From: an uncultured Clostridia bacterium
Lineage (GTDB): Bacteria; Bacillota; Clostridia; Oscillospirales; CAG-272
NCBI GenBank assembly: GCA_947627815.1
Contig: CANQXN010000054.1
Location: forward strand, 1 to 10,411
Direction of reading: 5' to 3'
Length of the DNA stretch: 10,411 nt
Positions within the stretch are counted from its first letter, which is position 1, and each line of letters begins with the position of its first letter. This document shows positions 1 to 6,653 of the stretch, one piece after another. The notes beneath the pieces are model-generated. The model had not been told where the DNA came from and made no database searches. It saw only the letters and a list, made by a program, of their open reading frames with translations. The position numbers were made by a program, and so were the translations under genes.

Positions 1-525
1 GAGCAGCACAACGGTCCAGGCGGGATCGGCGGCGTAAACATCCTTTAAAATCAGCTCCTGCATATACTTGGAGGTGCCGTAGGGGTTGGTCGTTCCGCCG
101 ACTTTACAGTCTTCGTCGAGGGGGAGCTTTTCCGGCGTGCCGTAAACCGTCGCGGACGAGGAGAAAACGATTCTTTTGCAGCCCTGTTCACGCATGACAT
201 CGAGCAGCGTGAGCGTGCCGACAATGTTGTTGTCGTAATATTCGATGGGTTTTTGGCAGGATTCCCCCACCGACTTGAGTCCCGCAAAATGAATGACCCA
301 ATCGATTTTGTGGCTTTTGAAAACGCGGGTCAAGAGCGCTTTGTCGCGCATATCTCCCTCGTAGAGAACCACGCGTTTGCCGGTGATTTTTTCCACGCGC
401 TTGATGCTTTCAGGGGAAGAATTTGAGAAATTGTCGAGGACGACCGCCTCGTGTCCGCCCGCTAACAGTTCCACCAGGGTGTGCGAGCCGATATAGCCCG
501 CCCCGCCCGTCACTAACATTTTCAT
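1..525 (-). CDS. galE: UDP-glucose 4-epimerase, N-terminal part (cut by left window edge)
   Basis: The enzyme interconverts UDP-glucose and UDP-galactose in the cytoplasm (Leloir pathway; it also supplies UDP-galactose for surface polysaccharide). Exactly 175 codons are visible, reading from an ATG at 525 to the left edge with no stop; the family is usually about 330-340 residues, so roughly half is missing. The Rossmann NAD-binding motif TGGAGYIGS is at residues 6-14. Next come HFAGLKSVGES (79-89), YYDNN (96-100), SSSATVYG (122-129) and NPYGTSK (147-153). S124, Y149 and K153 fall at the same residue numbers as the Ser-Tyr-Lys catalytic residues I recall for E. coli GalE, which supports this start. 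A GGGAGG ribosome binding site lies just upstream. The gene is transcribed away from the GH76 lipoprotein gene and has its own promoter. It could be a related SDR epimerase, but the match to GalE is close throughout. Confidence 0.96.
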   Translation of the reverse strand, partial: MKMLVTGGAGYIGSHTLVELLAGGHEAVVLDNFSNSSPESIKRVEKITGKRVVLYEGDMRDKALLTRVFKSHKIDWVIHFAGLKSVGESCQKPIEYYDNNIVGTLTLLDVMREQGCKRIVFSSSATVYGTPEKLPLDEDCKVGGTTNPYGTSKYMQELILKDVYAADPAWTVVLL

Positions 526-568
526 TTCCTGCCTCCCGGTATTGACACATTTTTTCGCATTCCTTAGT

Positions 569-598
569 AGTATATCACAAAAGAGGCGGTTTCGTCAA
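569..598 (-). promoter_or_regulatory. Sigma-A-type promoter for galE
   Basis: Read on the minus strand, a -35 box TTGACG (593-598) and a -10 box TATACT (569-574) are separated by 18 bases. Transcription would start near 562, giving a leader of about 37 bases before the galE ATG at 525. Confidence 0.8.
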
Positions 599-600
599 CC

Positions 601-660
601 CCTTTTGCCGTGGACAAAGCAAAAGGAAGTGACAAAAGCAGTCGCCTGCCTCTTGCTTTT
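601..660. repeat. Short inverted and direct repeats between the divergent promoters
   Basis: Two inverted repeats lie here. CCTTTTGC (601-608) pairs with GCAAAAGG (619-626), and AAAAGCA (634-640) pairs with TGCTTTT (654-660). GACAAAGCA (613-621) is also echoed by GACAAAAGCA (631-640), an 18-base spacing. The first palindrome abuts the upstream side of the galE -35 box and the second overlaps the -35 box of the GH76 gene. This placement would suit an operator, but the A/T-rich composition makes chance similarity plausible. Confidence 0.4.
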
Positions 661-681
661 TCTTGTGAAATATGCTAAAAT
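653..681 (+). promoter_or_regulatory. Extended -10 promoter for the GH76 lipoprotein gene
   Basis: A -35 box TTGCTT (653-658) is followed after 17 bases by TAAAAT (676-681). The -10 is preceded by TGC, giving a TGn extended -10. The start point would be near 688, about 60 bases before the ATG at 751. Confidence 0.75.
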
Positions 682-699
682 AAGAAAAATATCATCATC

Positions 700-737
700 G
701 GCGATCGGCTCCAAGGCGCGCGTGCCGGCGGATCGCC
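700..737 (+). other. Leader hairpin next to the GH76 ribosome binding site
   Basis: GGCGATC (700-706) is perfectly complementary to GATCGCC (731-737), with a possible inner GGC/GCC pairing. The stem ends three bases before the GGAGG Shine-Dalgarno site (740-744). It could affect translation or mRNA stability. There is no T-run, so it is not a terminator. Confidence 0.45.
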
Positions 738-750
738 ACGGAGGAGTTTT

Positions 751-2076
751 ATGAAACGCTGTTTTCTTCTCTTATTGATACTTTTATGCTTTTCTCTTCT
801 CTTTGTCGCCTGCGACGAGCCGACCGAGACATCGGACAGCGCGGCCGCTTCTTCGGATTTACAGGATTCCCAGGATTCCGAAGCCGGCACCAGCGAAGAA
901 AGCACGGCGGAAACAACGACAGAAGCGCCTTCTTTGGAAAACGACATCTATGCCCAAGCGGGGCTTGCGTTGGCACAGCAGACCTGCGCGAACTATTACG
1001 ATCTGCGCACGCATCGGCTTGTCACCTCCCTGACCGACAGAGGCGACGCTGTGATCTGGGGCGTGGCAAGCTATATCGAGATGCTGGCGGATGCCTACCG
1101 CGCCTATCCCGACGATCCTGTCATCCAGCGCTATTATCTGGATGTGCTGAATCAATGCCTGCCGCGCTATAAAGTGTCGGACGCGACCATCAACGCCCCC
1201 GGCGGCATCTTTGAACATATTTCCTATTACAACGCGGGCAAGGGCGGCAAGGGCGACTTTTATTACGACGACAACGCCTGGATTGGGCTTCAGCTTTTCA
1301 ACGCCTATGAACTTTTGGGCGACAAAAAATATCTCGATCTTGCCGAGGAGGTTCTCGCTTTTCTCTGGACCGGCTGGGACATGAGGGGCGGCGGCGGGAT
1401 CTATTGGGATAAGACTTTCGGCGGCAAGGGAACCTGCACCAACGGCCCCGCCGGCCTCTGCTTCTCTTTGGGCTATCTTGCCACCCAAAACGAAACCTAT
1501 CTTGAACACGCCAAGGACATCTATGACTTCGAGTACAAGATTCTGCGGGATGAAAAGGGTCTGTATGCCGAGGGGCTGGAAGGCGACTGGCACAGCAAAA
1601 AGCCCTGGCGGGCGGCGTATGACCAAGGCACCATGGTGGCTTCGGCGGCCATGCTCTACGCGATCACCGAGGACGAAGCCTATTTCACCAGCATGAAGCA
1701 GACGGCGGCCGCCTGCACCACCTTGCTTTTCAAAAACATGGGCAGCGGCAAATATGTTATGAACAACAACCCCATTTTCAAGTCCTGGTGCGTCGGCTGG
1801 GCGGTGCGCGGCGAAATGCTCGCCGCCAAATACGGCGCCAACAACCTGTCAAAGTCCTTTTTCTCGCGGCTTTCTCAGGTGTTGGACGAAACCCTCAAAA
1901 CCAAGGACGAAAACGGGCAGTACGACCCCTATTTCTGCAGCGGCACGGGAGAAGGGAACTGGTGGACCGATCCCAACAGCTTTGATACCGACATTTTACA
2001 GCCCTGCGGCGTGGCGATTGTACTTGTCATGACCGGCCTCTACCGCGTGAATCTGAGCGCGCTGCCTTCCAAATAA
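751..2076 (+). CDS. Membrane-anchored GH76 family glycoside hydrolase (alpha-1,6-mannanase type)
   Basis: This 441-residue protein opens with a lipoprotein signal peptide whose lipobox ends VAC, making Cys21 the lipidated residue and placing the enzyme outside the membrane. Residues 22-64 are a Ser/Thr/Glu/Asp-rich linker. The rest is a GH76 (alpha/alpha)6-barrel-like domain. The key signature is YYDDNAW at 171-177, where the paired aspartates D173 and D174 match the catalytic Asp-Asp of GH76 endo-alpha-1,6-mannanases. Other family-like stretches are MRGGGGIYWD (211-220), CTNGPA (229-234) and the late YDQGTM segment. Known GH76 enzymes cut alpha-1,6-linked mannan backbones; the substrate here is inferred. 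The start is fixed by GGAGG at 740-744 and the signal peptide beginning at this ATG. The gene stands alone, with its own promoter and a strong terminator downstream, and diverges from galE. Confidence 0.88.
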   Translation: MKRCFLLLLILLCFSLLFVACDEPTETSDSAAASSDLQDSQDSEAGTSEESTAETTTEAPSLENDIYAQAGLALAQQTCANYYDLRTHRLVTSLTDRGDAVIWGVASYIEMLADAYRAYPDDPVIQRYYLDVLNQCLPRYKVSDATINAPGGIFEHISYYNAGKGGKGDFYYDDNAWIGLQLFNAYELLGDKKYLDLAEEVLAFLWTGWDMRGGGGIYWDKTFGGKGTCTNGPAGLCFSLGYLATQNETYLEHAKDIYDFEYKILRDEKGLYAEGLEGDWHSKKPWRAAYDQGTMVASAAMLYAITEDEAYFTSMKQTAAACTTLLFKNMGSGKYVMNNNPIFKSWCVGWAVRGEMLAAKYGANNLSKSFFSRLSQVLDETLKTKDENGQYDPYFCSGTGEGNWWTDPNSFDTDILQPCGVAIVLVMTGLYRVNLSALPSK

Positions 2077-2089
2077 AAGATTTTTTCTT

Positions 2090-2124
2090 AAGGCGCCATG
2101 CCGTCAAGGCATGGCGCCTTTTTT
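2090..2124 (+). terminator. Strong intrinsic terminator after the GH76 gene
   Basis: A perfect 11-bp stem GGCGCCATGCC (2092-2102) pairs with 2108-2118 around a five-base loop GTCAA. Two flanking A-T pairs lengthen it, and six T residues follow (2119-2124). It lies 13 bases after the stop codon and isolates the GH76 gene from the next one. Confidence 0.93.
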
Positions 2125-2196
2125 AAAGCCATGCCGGAAAAACTTCAAAAAATCACGGATTTTCCAGAGGAAAGCAACAGACATGTCCAAAAAAAA

Positions 2197-2225
2197 TTGA
2201 CAGAAGCGTGGCATTTTTGTATACT
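2197..2225 (+). promoter_or_regulatory. Near-consensus sigma-A promoter for the GLUG/metallo-beta-lactamase gene
   Basis: A consensus -35 TTGACA (2197-2202), a 17-base spacer and TATACT (2220-2225) make this one of the strongest-looking promoters in the window. The start point is near 2232, so the leader is only about 23 bases. A short palindrome AAAATC-ACG-GATTTT (2149-2163) lies upstream of the -35 box and could be an operator. Confidence 0.88.
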
Positions 2226-2236
2226 GTAGATAAGAA

Positions 2237-2255
2237 TGACAGGAGGTTTTTGTCA
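2237..2255 (+). promoter_or_regulatory. Ribosome binding site flanked by a TGACA/TGTCA inverted repeat
   Basis: AGGAGG (2241-2246) lies eight bases before the ATG at 2255 and fixes the start of the 1411-residue protein. TGACA (2237-2241) and TGTCA (2251-2255) could pair and place the ribosome binding site in a small loop, using the first base of the start codon. Five pairs is weak, so any control role is speculative. Confidence 0.6.
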
Positions 2256-5200
2256 TGAAAAAAACAACCGCGTTTCTTCTTGCGGCGGTGTTGCTTCTCA
2301 CACTGTCGGTGACGGCGATTCTTTCGTTCGCCTCCCCCGGCGTGCAGGAGATCACCAGCGCTTCTGAATTAAAGGCCATGAAGGCGGGCGGCTCCTACCG
2401 TCTCGGGCGAGACATCGCCCTGACCGACGGCAGCACCATCGCGTCCTTCTCCGGCACGCTGGACGGCAACGGCAAAAAGATCACCGGCCTTTCAGCGCCG
2501 CTTTTTGACTCGCTGTCCGGCACGGTGAAAAATCTGACGCTGACCGGCAACATCACCCTCGCCGGTGAGACGACGCTCGGCGCTTTGGCGAATACCGCCA
2601 CGGGCGCGCATGTGGAAAATGTCACAAGCGAAGTCACCATCAGCGGCAACCGGCCTTCGGCGGCGCTCGCGCTGGGCGGGCTTGTCGGCCGCGCCTCCGG
2701 GGCAAGCGTCTTTGAGGGCGTTACCAACCGTGGCGCGATCACGGTCAAAGGCGCGTTTAATGAAGAAAACAACAACGCCATGGGTGGCATTGTCGGCCGC
2801 ATCGACGCGGGCGTCACCCTCCGGCGCTGTGAAAATACCGGCGCCGTTTATGCCGACGGCAACGGCAACAACAGCGATTTCAAGGGCGCCGTGGCGGGGA
2901 TCGTCGGGATTTCCAACGGCGCCGTGACGGTGGCCGACTGCCTGAACGCGGGGGAAATCCGCGCTTCCTATTCCACCCTCTGCATTGCCGGCATTCTCGG
3001 GCGCACCGAGACTGGCAACACCGCCGCCCCCATGATCAGCGGCTGTGTCAACCGGGGAAAAATCGTCAAAACCAACGACCGGGGCGAGCGCCCTGCCGGC
3101 ATCGCTTCCTATCTGCGCGGCGGCAAGGTGATTTCCTGCGCCAACCTCGGCGGCGTCAGCTCAAACAATGCCGAAGTGAGCGGCATTGTGGGCTATTACA
3201 ACGGTTCGGGCGCGACGCTCAATCTCGAATATAATTACAGCGTGGGCGAGCTTTCCGGCACGGGCGCCTATGCCATTATCCGCGTCAACGGACAGGCCAA
3301 CCTGAAGCCGAAATCCAATTTTGTGCTGTCGGGCAAGAGCGCCTGCAACGAATCTTTGGCGGGGACTGTGACCTGCGCCGACAAGGCCGATCTTGTCGCC
3401 AAAGTCACGGCGGCGGACGCTTCCTTCTGCCACGACATGAGCACGGGCGCCGTCAACGACGGCTGGCCGATTGAGGTCTGGCAGTGTACGCACGCCTCGT
3501 TTGCGACCGAAGAAACGCCCCAAGGCACGGTCTGCACCAACTGCGGCACTTTGCTTGCCGCCAGCACCTGCGATCACACCTTCGGCCCCTGGCATGTGAC
3601 CAAAGAGCCGACCGAAACCGCCTCGGGCGAGCAGGAGCGCGAATGCACCAAGTGCGGCGCCAAGGAGACCGAAACGCTCCCGCCGAAGGCGAGCGTCACG
3701 CCGGTGGGCGGCGTCTATACCGTCGGCAGCAAGGCGCAGCTTCTCTGGCTCTGGAACGAAATGAAGGCGGGCAGGATCGAAACCTCGATTGCCATCCGGC
3801 TTTCCGCCGATATCGACACGGCGGGGGAACTCTCCCTCTTTACGCCGACTTTTACCGGCACGATTGACGGGGCGGGCAAGACCCTTTCGGGGCTGAAAGA
3901 GCCGCTCTTTACCCAGTTCAACGGCAGCGTAAAGAACCTGACATTGCGCGGCGACATCGAATATGCCGCGAACGCCGCCGCTTTCGATACCGTGCGCAAG
4001 GCGGCTTCCTTTGCCTTAAACGCCGAAAGCGCCACTTTCGAGCGGGTCGTTTCCTATGTGAATATCACCACAACCAGCCGCGACCTCAACGCCGGCGGCC
4101 TTGTGGGTTATACCCGGGCGGGCGTTTCCTTCATCGACTGCAAGTACATGGGGACCTACACCGTCCACTGGACGGGGGACGGCGCGGGCATCGGCGGCAT
4201 CGCGGGCTGGAGCAACTCCTCCGGCGGCGCCACGGTCTTTGACGGCTGCGAGTTTGGCGGCGCCATTCTCCTCGACGGCGGCGCAAGCGGGAAGTCCGCT
4301 TGGGTCGGCGGCATTTTGGGCAACCTGACCAACGCCACGGTCACGATCAAAAACTGCTATGCCACGGGGCGCATCACCTCTTCGATTACGGCGGGGACCG
4401 ACTATGTCGGCGGGATTTTGGGCATCAGCCAAAACGGCTCGACCACCCTCGAATATTGCGCCAACAAGGCAACCCTTGCGGCCAAGAACAACGCCGGCGG
4501 GATTTTGGGCGGCATGAGTGATAGCCTCACGCTCTCTTCCTGCGCAAACTACAAAAAACCCGAGGCTGCCACCGTGGGCGCCATCGCCGGCAACGCCGGC
4601 GGCAAGAATTTGCGGCTGGTGTCCTGTATAGACGCCTGCGAGGGGAGCGGCTTGAAATACTGCGGCACGAGCGCTTCGGTGAGCAATTGCTACACTTCCG
4701 CCGAGCTGAAAAAGCTCTCCGACAGCGTCACCGTCGGCGGCGTCGCCTATACCCGCTACAACGCGGGCTTTGTCAGAAAAGACAGCGGCATTCCCGCGCC
4801 CTCGCTGACAACCTCCGATATGTTCAAGGCCTATATCTCCTTAAAGGATAACGGCGACACCCACGCGATGCGCTTTGTGATCCTTTCAAACTACCGAAAA
4901 GTCAAAGCCTCGTCGGTCACTTTGTCGATCGTCTTCAAGGACGAAGCCGGCAAGACCGTCCGCACCTGGGAAGGGGTTCTTGCCGTGGAGCATTCCGATC
5001 TTACGCTTTATGCCGCGCTGACCGCCGACGGCGAGAGCTATTTTGCCGGCGGCAATAACGCGCTGTTCGGTCTTGTGATTGACGATATCCCCAATCATGC
5101 CTGGGACAGCGTCGAACTTTCGATTCGTGACACCGAGGAGGGCGCCGTGTATCTTTCTCCCGTTTCCTTTGAAGTGAGCGATGTGAAACTTTCGCTCTCC

Positions 5201-6490
5201 CAGCTTCCCGATTACAGCGATCTCGGCCAGGTTTCTACTTATCTTTACAACGCGGGGCCGGGTCTTGCCTCCGACCGCATCGGCACCACGGCGGAAGACT
5301 CCTATATGGCGGTGATTTCCGATACCACCGCCGCAAAGCTCGCTTCCTATGTCAAAAAGCTCGAAAGCGCGGGCTTTGAAAAGCTGTCGCAGATTACCAT
5401 TGACGGCGACACCTATTACACTTATCAGCGGTACGGCACGATCGTCTATCTCTATCACACCGCCAAGCAAAAGACCACGCGGATTATCGCCGACAACAGC
5501 AGCGATCCGCTTTCCGAACTCTCCTATACCTATACCAAAAAGGCGGGCGACACCACCGAGCTATACCAATATTCGTTGAACTATGATCTTGCCAATGTGG
5601 CGGGTTACGACCCCGTGGTCTATACCGAATCGGGGACGATCAACTGCGGCATGTGCTATCTCATTAAGCTGCCCGACAACAAGCTGATTGTCATTGACTC
5701 CGGCCACGAAAAGCAGTCGACCGCCAAGTCGCGCAAGGGGCTGGTCGACTTCATGCACAAGATCACCCAGACGCCGGACGGCGAGCCGGTGAAGATTGCC
5801 ACCTGGTTCTTCACCCATGCGCACGGCGACCATGTGCGCTTGGCGGCCGATGTGCTGAACGAATATCACGATGTCATCGATTTAGAGTCGGTCACCTACA
5901 ATTTCCCCTCGTATCAGGTGCTGAGCAGCGGCTATGACGACAACACCTTCACTCTCAAAAATGCGATCAACACCCACTATCCCGATGTGGTCTATCACAA
6001 GCTCCACACCGGCGAACGCCTTGTCATGGCGGGCGTGACGCTCGATGTGGTCTTCACGCACGAAGACGCGGTAAGCCCCGCCGGCACATCGCTCATCAGC
6101 GATTTCAACGCCACTTCTACCGTACTCAAGATCACCATGGACAACAAGACCCTGATGCTTTTGGGCGATATCTCCGATGTCTCCCAGACCGCCATCATGT
6201 CCGCCCGCTCCAAGGCGTATCTGAAGTGCGACATGGTGCAGGTGGCGCATCACGGCTTCAACTATCTCAACGAACTCTATGCCGCCATCGATGCCGACAT
6301 CGCGCTCTTTCCGCAGTCTTGGTTCTATGTGGCAGACCCGAATAACGGGCAAAGCAATCTCGGGAAGTATCAATATCTCATGAAGATCGTCGACCGCGCC
6401 TATTTCGCCCACAAGTACACGACCAAACTCTGGGTGGATGCTTCCGGCAAGATTCAAGCCGAAAACCTCCCGCGCTATGATGCGCAGTGA
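2255..6490 (+). CDS. Large secreted GLUG-repeat protein with C-terminal metallo-beta-lactamase (ComEC-like) domain
   Basis: This 1411-residue exported protein has a Sec signal peptide (1-26, likely cleaved after SFA). The first GLUG-type beta-repeat block spans about 32-385, with repeats such as GGLVGR at 141-146 and GGIVGR from 177. Two C-x2-C pairs (C427/C430 and C464/C467) form a linker. A second block runs about 485-805 and restarts with the same GTxDGxGK pattern. About 850-975 looks like an immunoglobulin-like beta domain of unknown type, and about 980-1090 is an unassigned region. The end is a metallo-beta-lactamase fold: DSG at 1148-1150, HAHGDH at 1188-1193, GD at 1304-1305 and AHHG at 1331-1334. 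These metal-site motifs resemble the ComEC/Rec2 C-terminal domain, so hydrolysis of a phosphoester or nucleic acid is possible but not shown. No transmembrane tail or sortase motif is visible. It is a single-gene unit with its own promoter. Confidence 0.85.
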   Translation: MKKTTAFLLAAVLLLTLSVTAILSFASPGVQEITSASELKAMKAGGSYRLGRDIALTDGSTIASFSGTLDGNGKKITGLSAPLFDSLSGTVKNLTLTGNITLAGETTLGALANTATGAHVENVTSEVTISGNRPSAALALGGLVGRASGASVFEGVTNRGAITVKGAFNEENNNAMGGIVGRIDAGVTLRRCENTGAVYADGNGNNSDFKGAVAGIVGISNGAVTVADCLNAGEIRASYSTLCIAGILGRTETGNTAAPMISGCVNRGKIVKTNDRGERPAGIASYLRGGKVISCANLGGVSSNNAEVSGIVGYYNGSGATLNLEYNYSVGELSGTGAYAIIRVNGQANLKPKSNFVLSGKSACNESLAGTVTCADKADLVAKVTAADASFCHDMSTGAVNDGWPIEVWQCTHASFATEETPQGTVCTNCGTLLAASTCDHTFGPWHVTKEPTETASGEQERECTKCGAKETETLPPKASVTPVGGVYTVGSKAQLLWLWNEMKAGRIETSIAIRLSADIDTAGELSLFTPTFTGTIDGAGKTLSGLKEPLFTQFNGSVKNLTLRGDIEYAANAAAFDTVRKAASFALNAESATFERVVSYVNITTTSRDLNAGGLVGYTRAGVSFIDCKYMGTYTVHWTGDGAGIGGIAGWSNSSGGATVFDGCEFGGAILLDGGASGKSAWVGGILGNLTNATVTIKNCYATGRITSSITAGTDYVGGILGISQNGSTTLEYCANKATLAAKNNAGGILGGMSDSLTLSSCANYKKPEAATVGAIAGNAGGKNLRLVSCIDACEGSGLKYCGTSASVSNCYTSAELKKLSDSVTVGGVAYTRYNAGFVRKDSGIPAPSLTTSDMFKAYISLKDNGDTHAMRFVILSNYRKVKASSVTLSIVFKDEAGKTVRTWEGVLAVEHSDLTLYAALTADGESYFAGGNNALFGLVIDDIPNHAWDSVELSIRDTEEGAVYLSPVSFEVSDVKLSLSQLPDYSDLGQVSTYLYNAGPGLASDRIGTTAEDSYMAVISDTTAAKLASYVKKLESAGFEKLSQITIDGDTYYTYQRYGTIVYLYHTAKQKTTRIIADNSSDPLSELSYTYTKKAGDTTELYQYSLNYDLANVAGYDPVVYTESGTINCGMCYLIKLPDNKLIVIDSGHEKQSTAKSRKGLVDFMHKITQTPDGEPVKIATWFFTHAHGDHVRLAADVLNEYHDVIDLESVTYNFPSYQVLSSGYDDNTFTLKNAINTHYPDVVYHKLHTGERLVMAGVTLDVVFTHEDAVSPAGTSLISDFNATSTVLKITMDNKTLMLLGDISDVSQTAIMSARSKAYLKCDMVQVAHHGFNYLNELYAAIDADIALFPQSWFYVADPNNGQSNLGKYQYLMKIVDRAYFAHKYTTKLWVDASGKIQAENLPRYDAQ

Positions 6491-6496
6491 TTGTCC

Positions 6497-6526
6497 GTGG
6501 GGGTCTTCTTGAAAGAAGACCCCCAC
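6497..6526. repeat. 12-bp palindrome just after the GLUG/MBL gene, possible dispersed repeat
   Basis: GTGGGGGTCTTC (6497-6508) pairs perfectly with 6515-6526 around the six-base loop TTGAAA. No T-run follows, so it is not a standard terminator; the next bases are a C-rich then A-rich stretch (6527-6560). Palindromes of this general kind recur between genes in many Clostridia genomes, and this may be one such unit. It may also protect the 3' end of the upstream mRNA. Confidence 0.5.
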
Positions 6527-6569
6527 ACCCCCAAGAACTTTTCAAAAGGGAAAAAAGGGGCTTGACAGC

Positions 6570-6613
6570 AAGACGCCCACGGCGGAAACCGTTCCGCCGT
6601 GGGCGTCTTATTT
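6570..6613. terminator. Bidirectional terminator-like hairpin between converging genes
   Basis: An 18-bp perfect stem (6570-6587 paired with 6592-6609) closes on the four-base loop ACCG. On the plus strand it is followed by ATTT, a weak U-tract after the CTT that ends the stem. On the minus strand the tail is less U-rich. It lies between the ends of the GLUG/MBL gene (plus) and the first repeat lipoprotein gene (minus) and probably ends transcription from both sides. Confidence 0.75.
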
Positions 6614-6653
6614 GCACTCATAAATCCAGCCTCTACGGGGCAGGGGCGCGGGG

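Noticed and set aside
542..754. Small plus-strand open frame (70 codons) in the divergent intergenic region
   Set aside because: It runs across both promoters, starts at a TTG within TTGACA with no ribosome binding site, and ends inside the start of the GH76 gene.
859..1626. Minus-strand open frame of 255 codons opposite the GH76 gene
   Set aside because: The plus strand encodes a lipoprotein with recognisable GH76 motifs; the opposite frame shows no motif, signal or ribosome binding site.
5882..6526. Minus-strand open frame of 214 codons opposite the metallo-beta-lactamase domain
   Set aside because: It is a shadow of a frame carrying HAHGDH and AHHG motifs, and it begins inside a palindrome with no promoter or ribosome binding site.
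6562..6567. TTGACA as a plus-strand -35 box in the convergent gap
   Set aside because: No -10 box lies 16-18 bases downstream; the sequence there is the stem of a strong hairpin, and no plus-strand gene follows.
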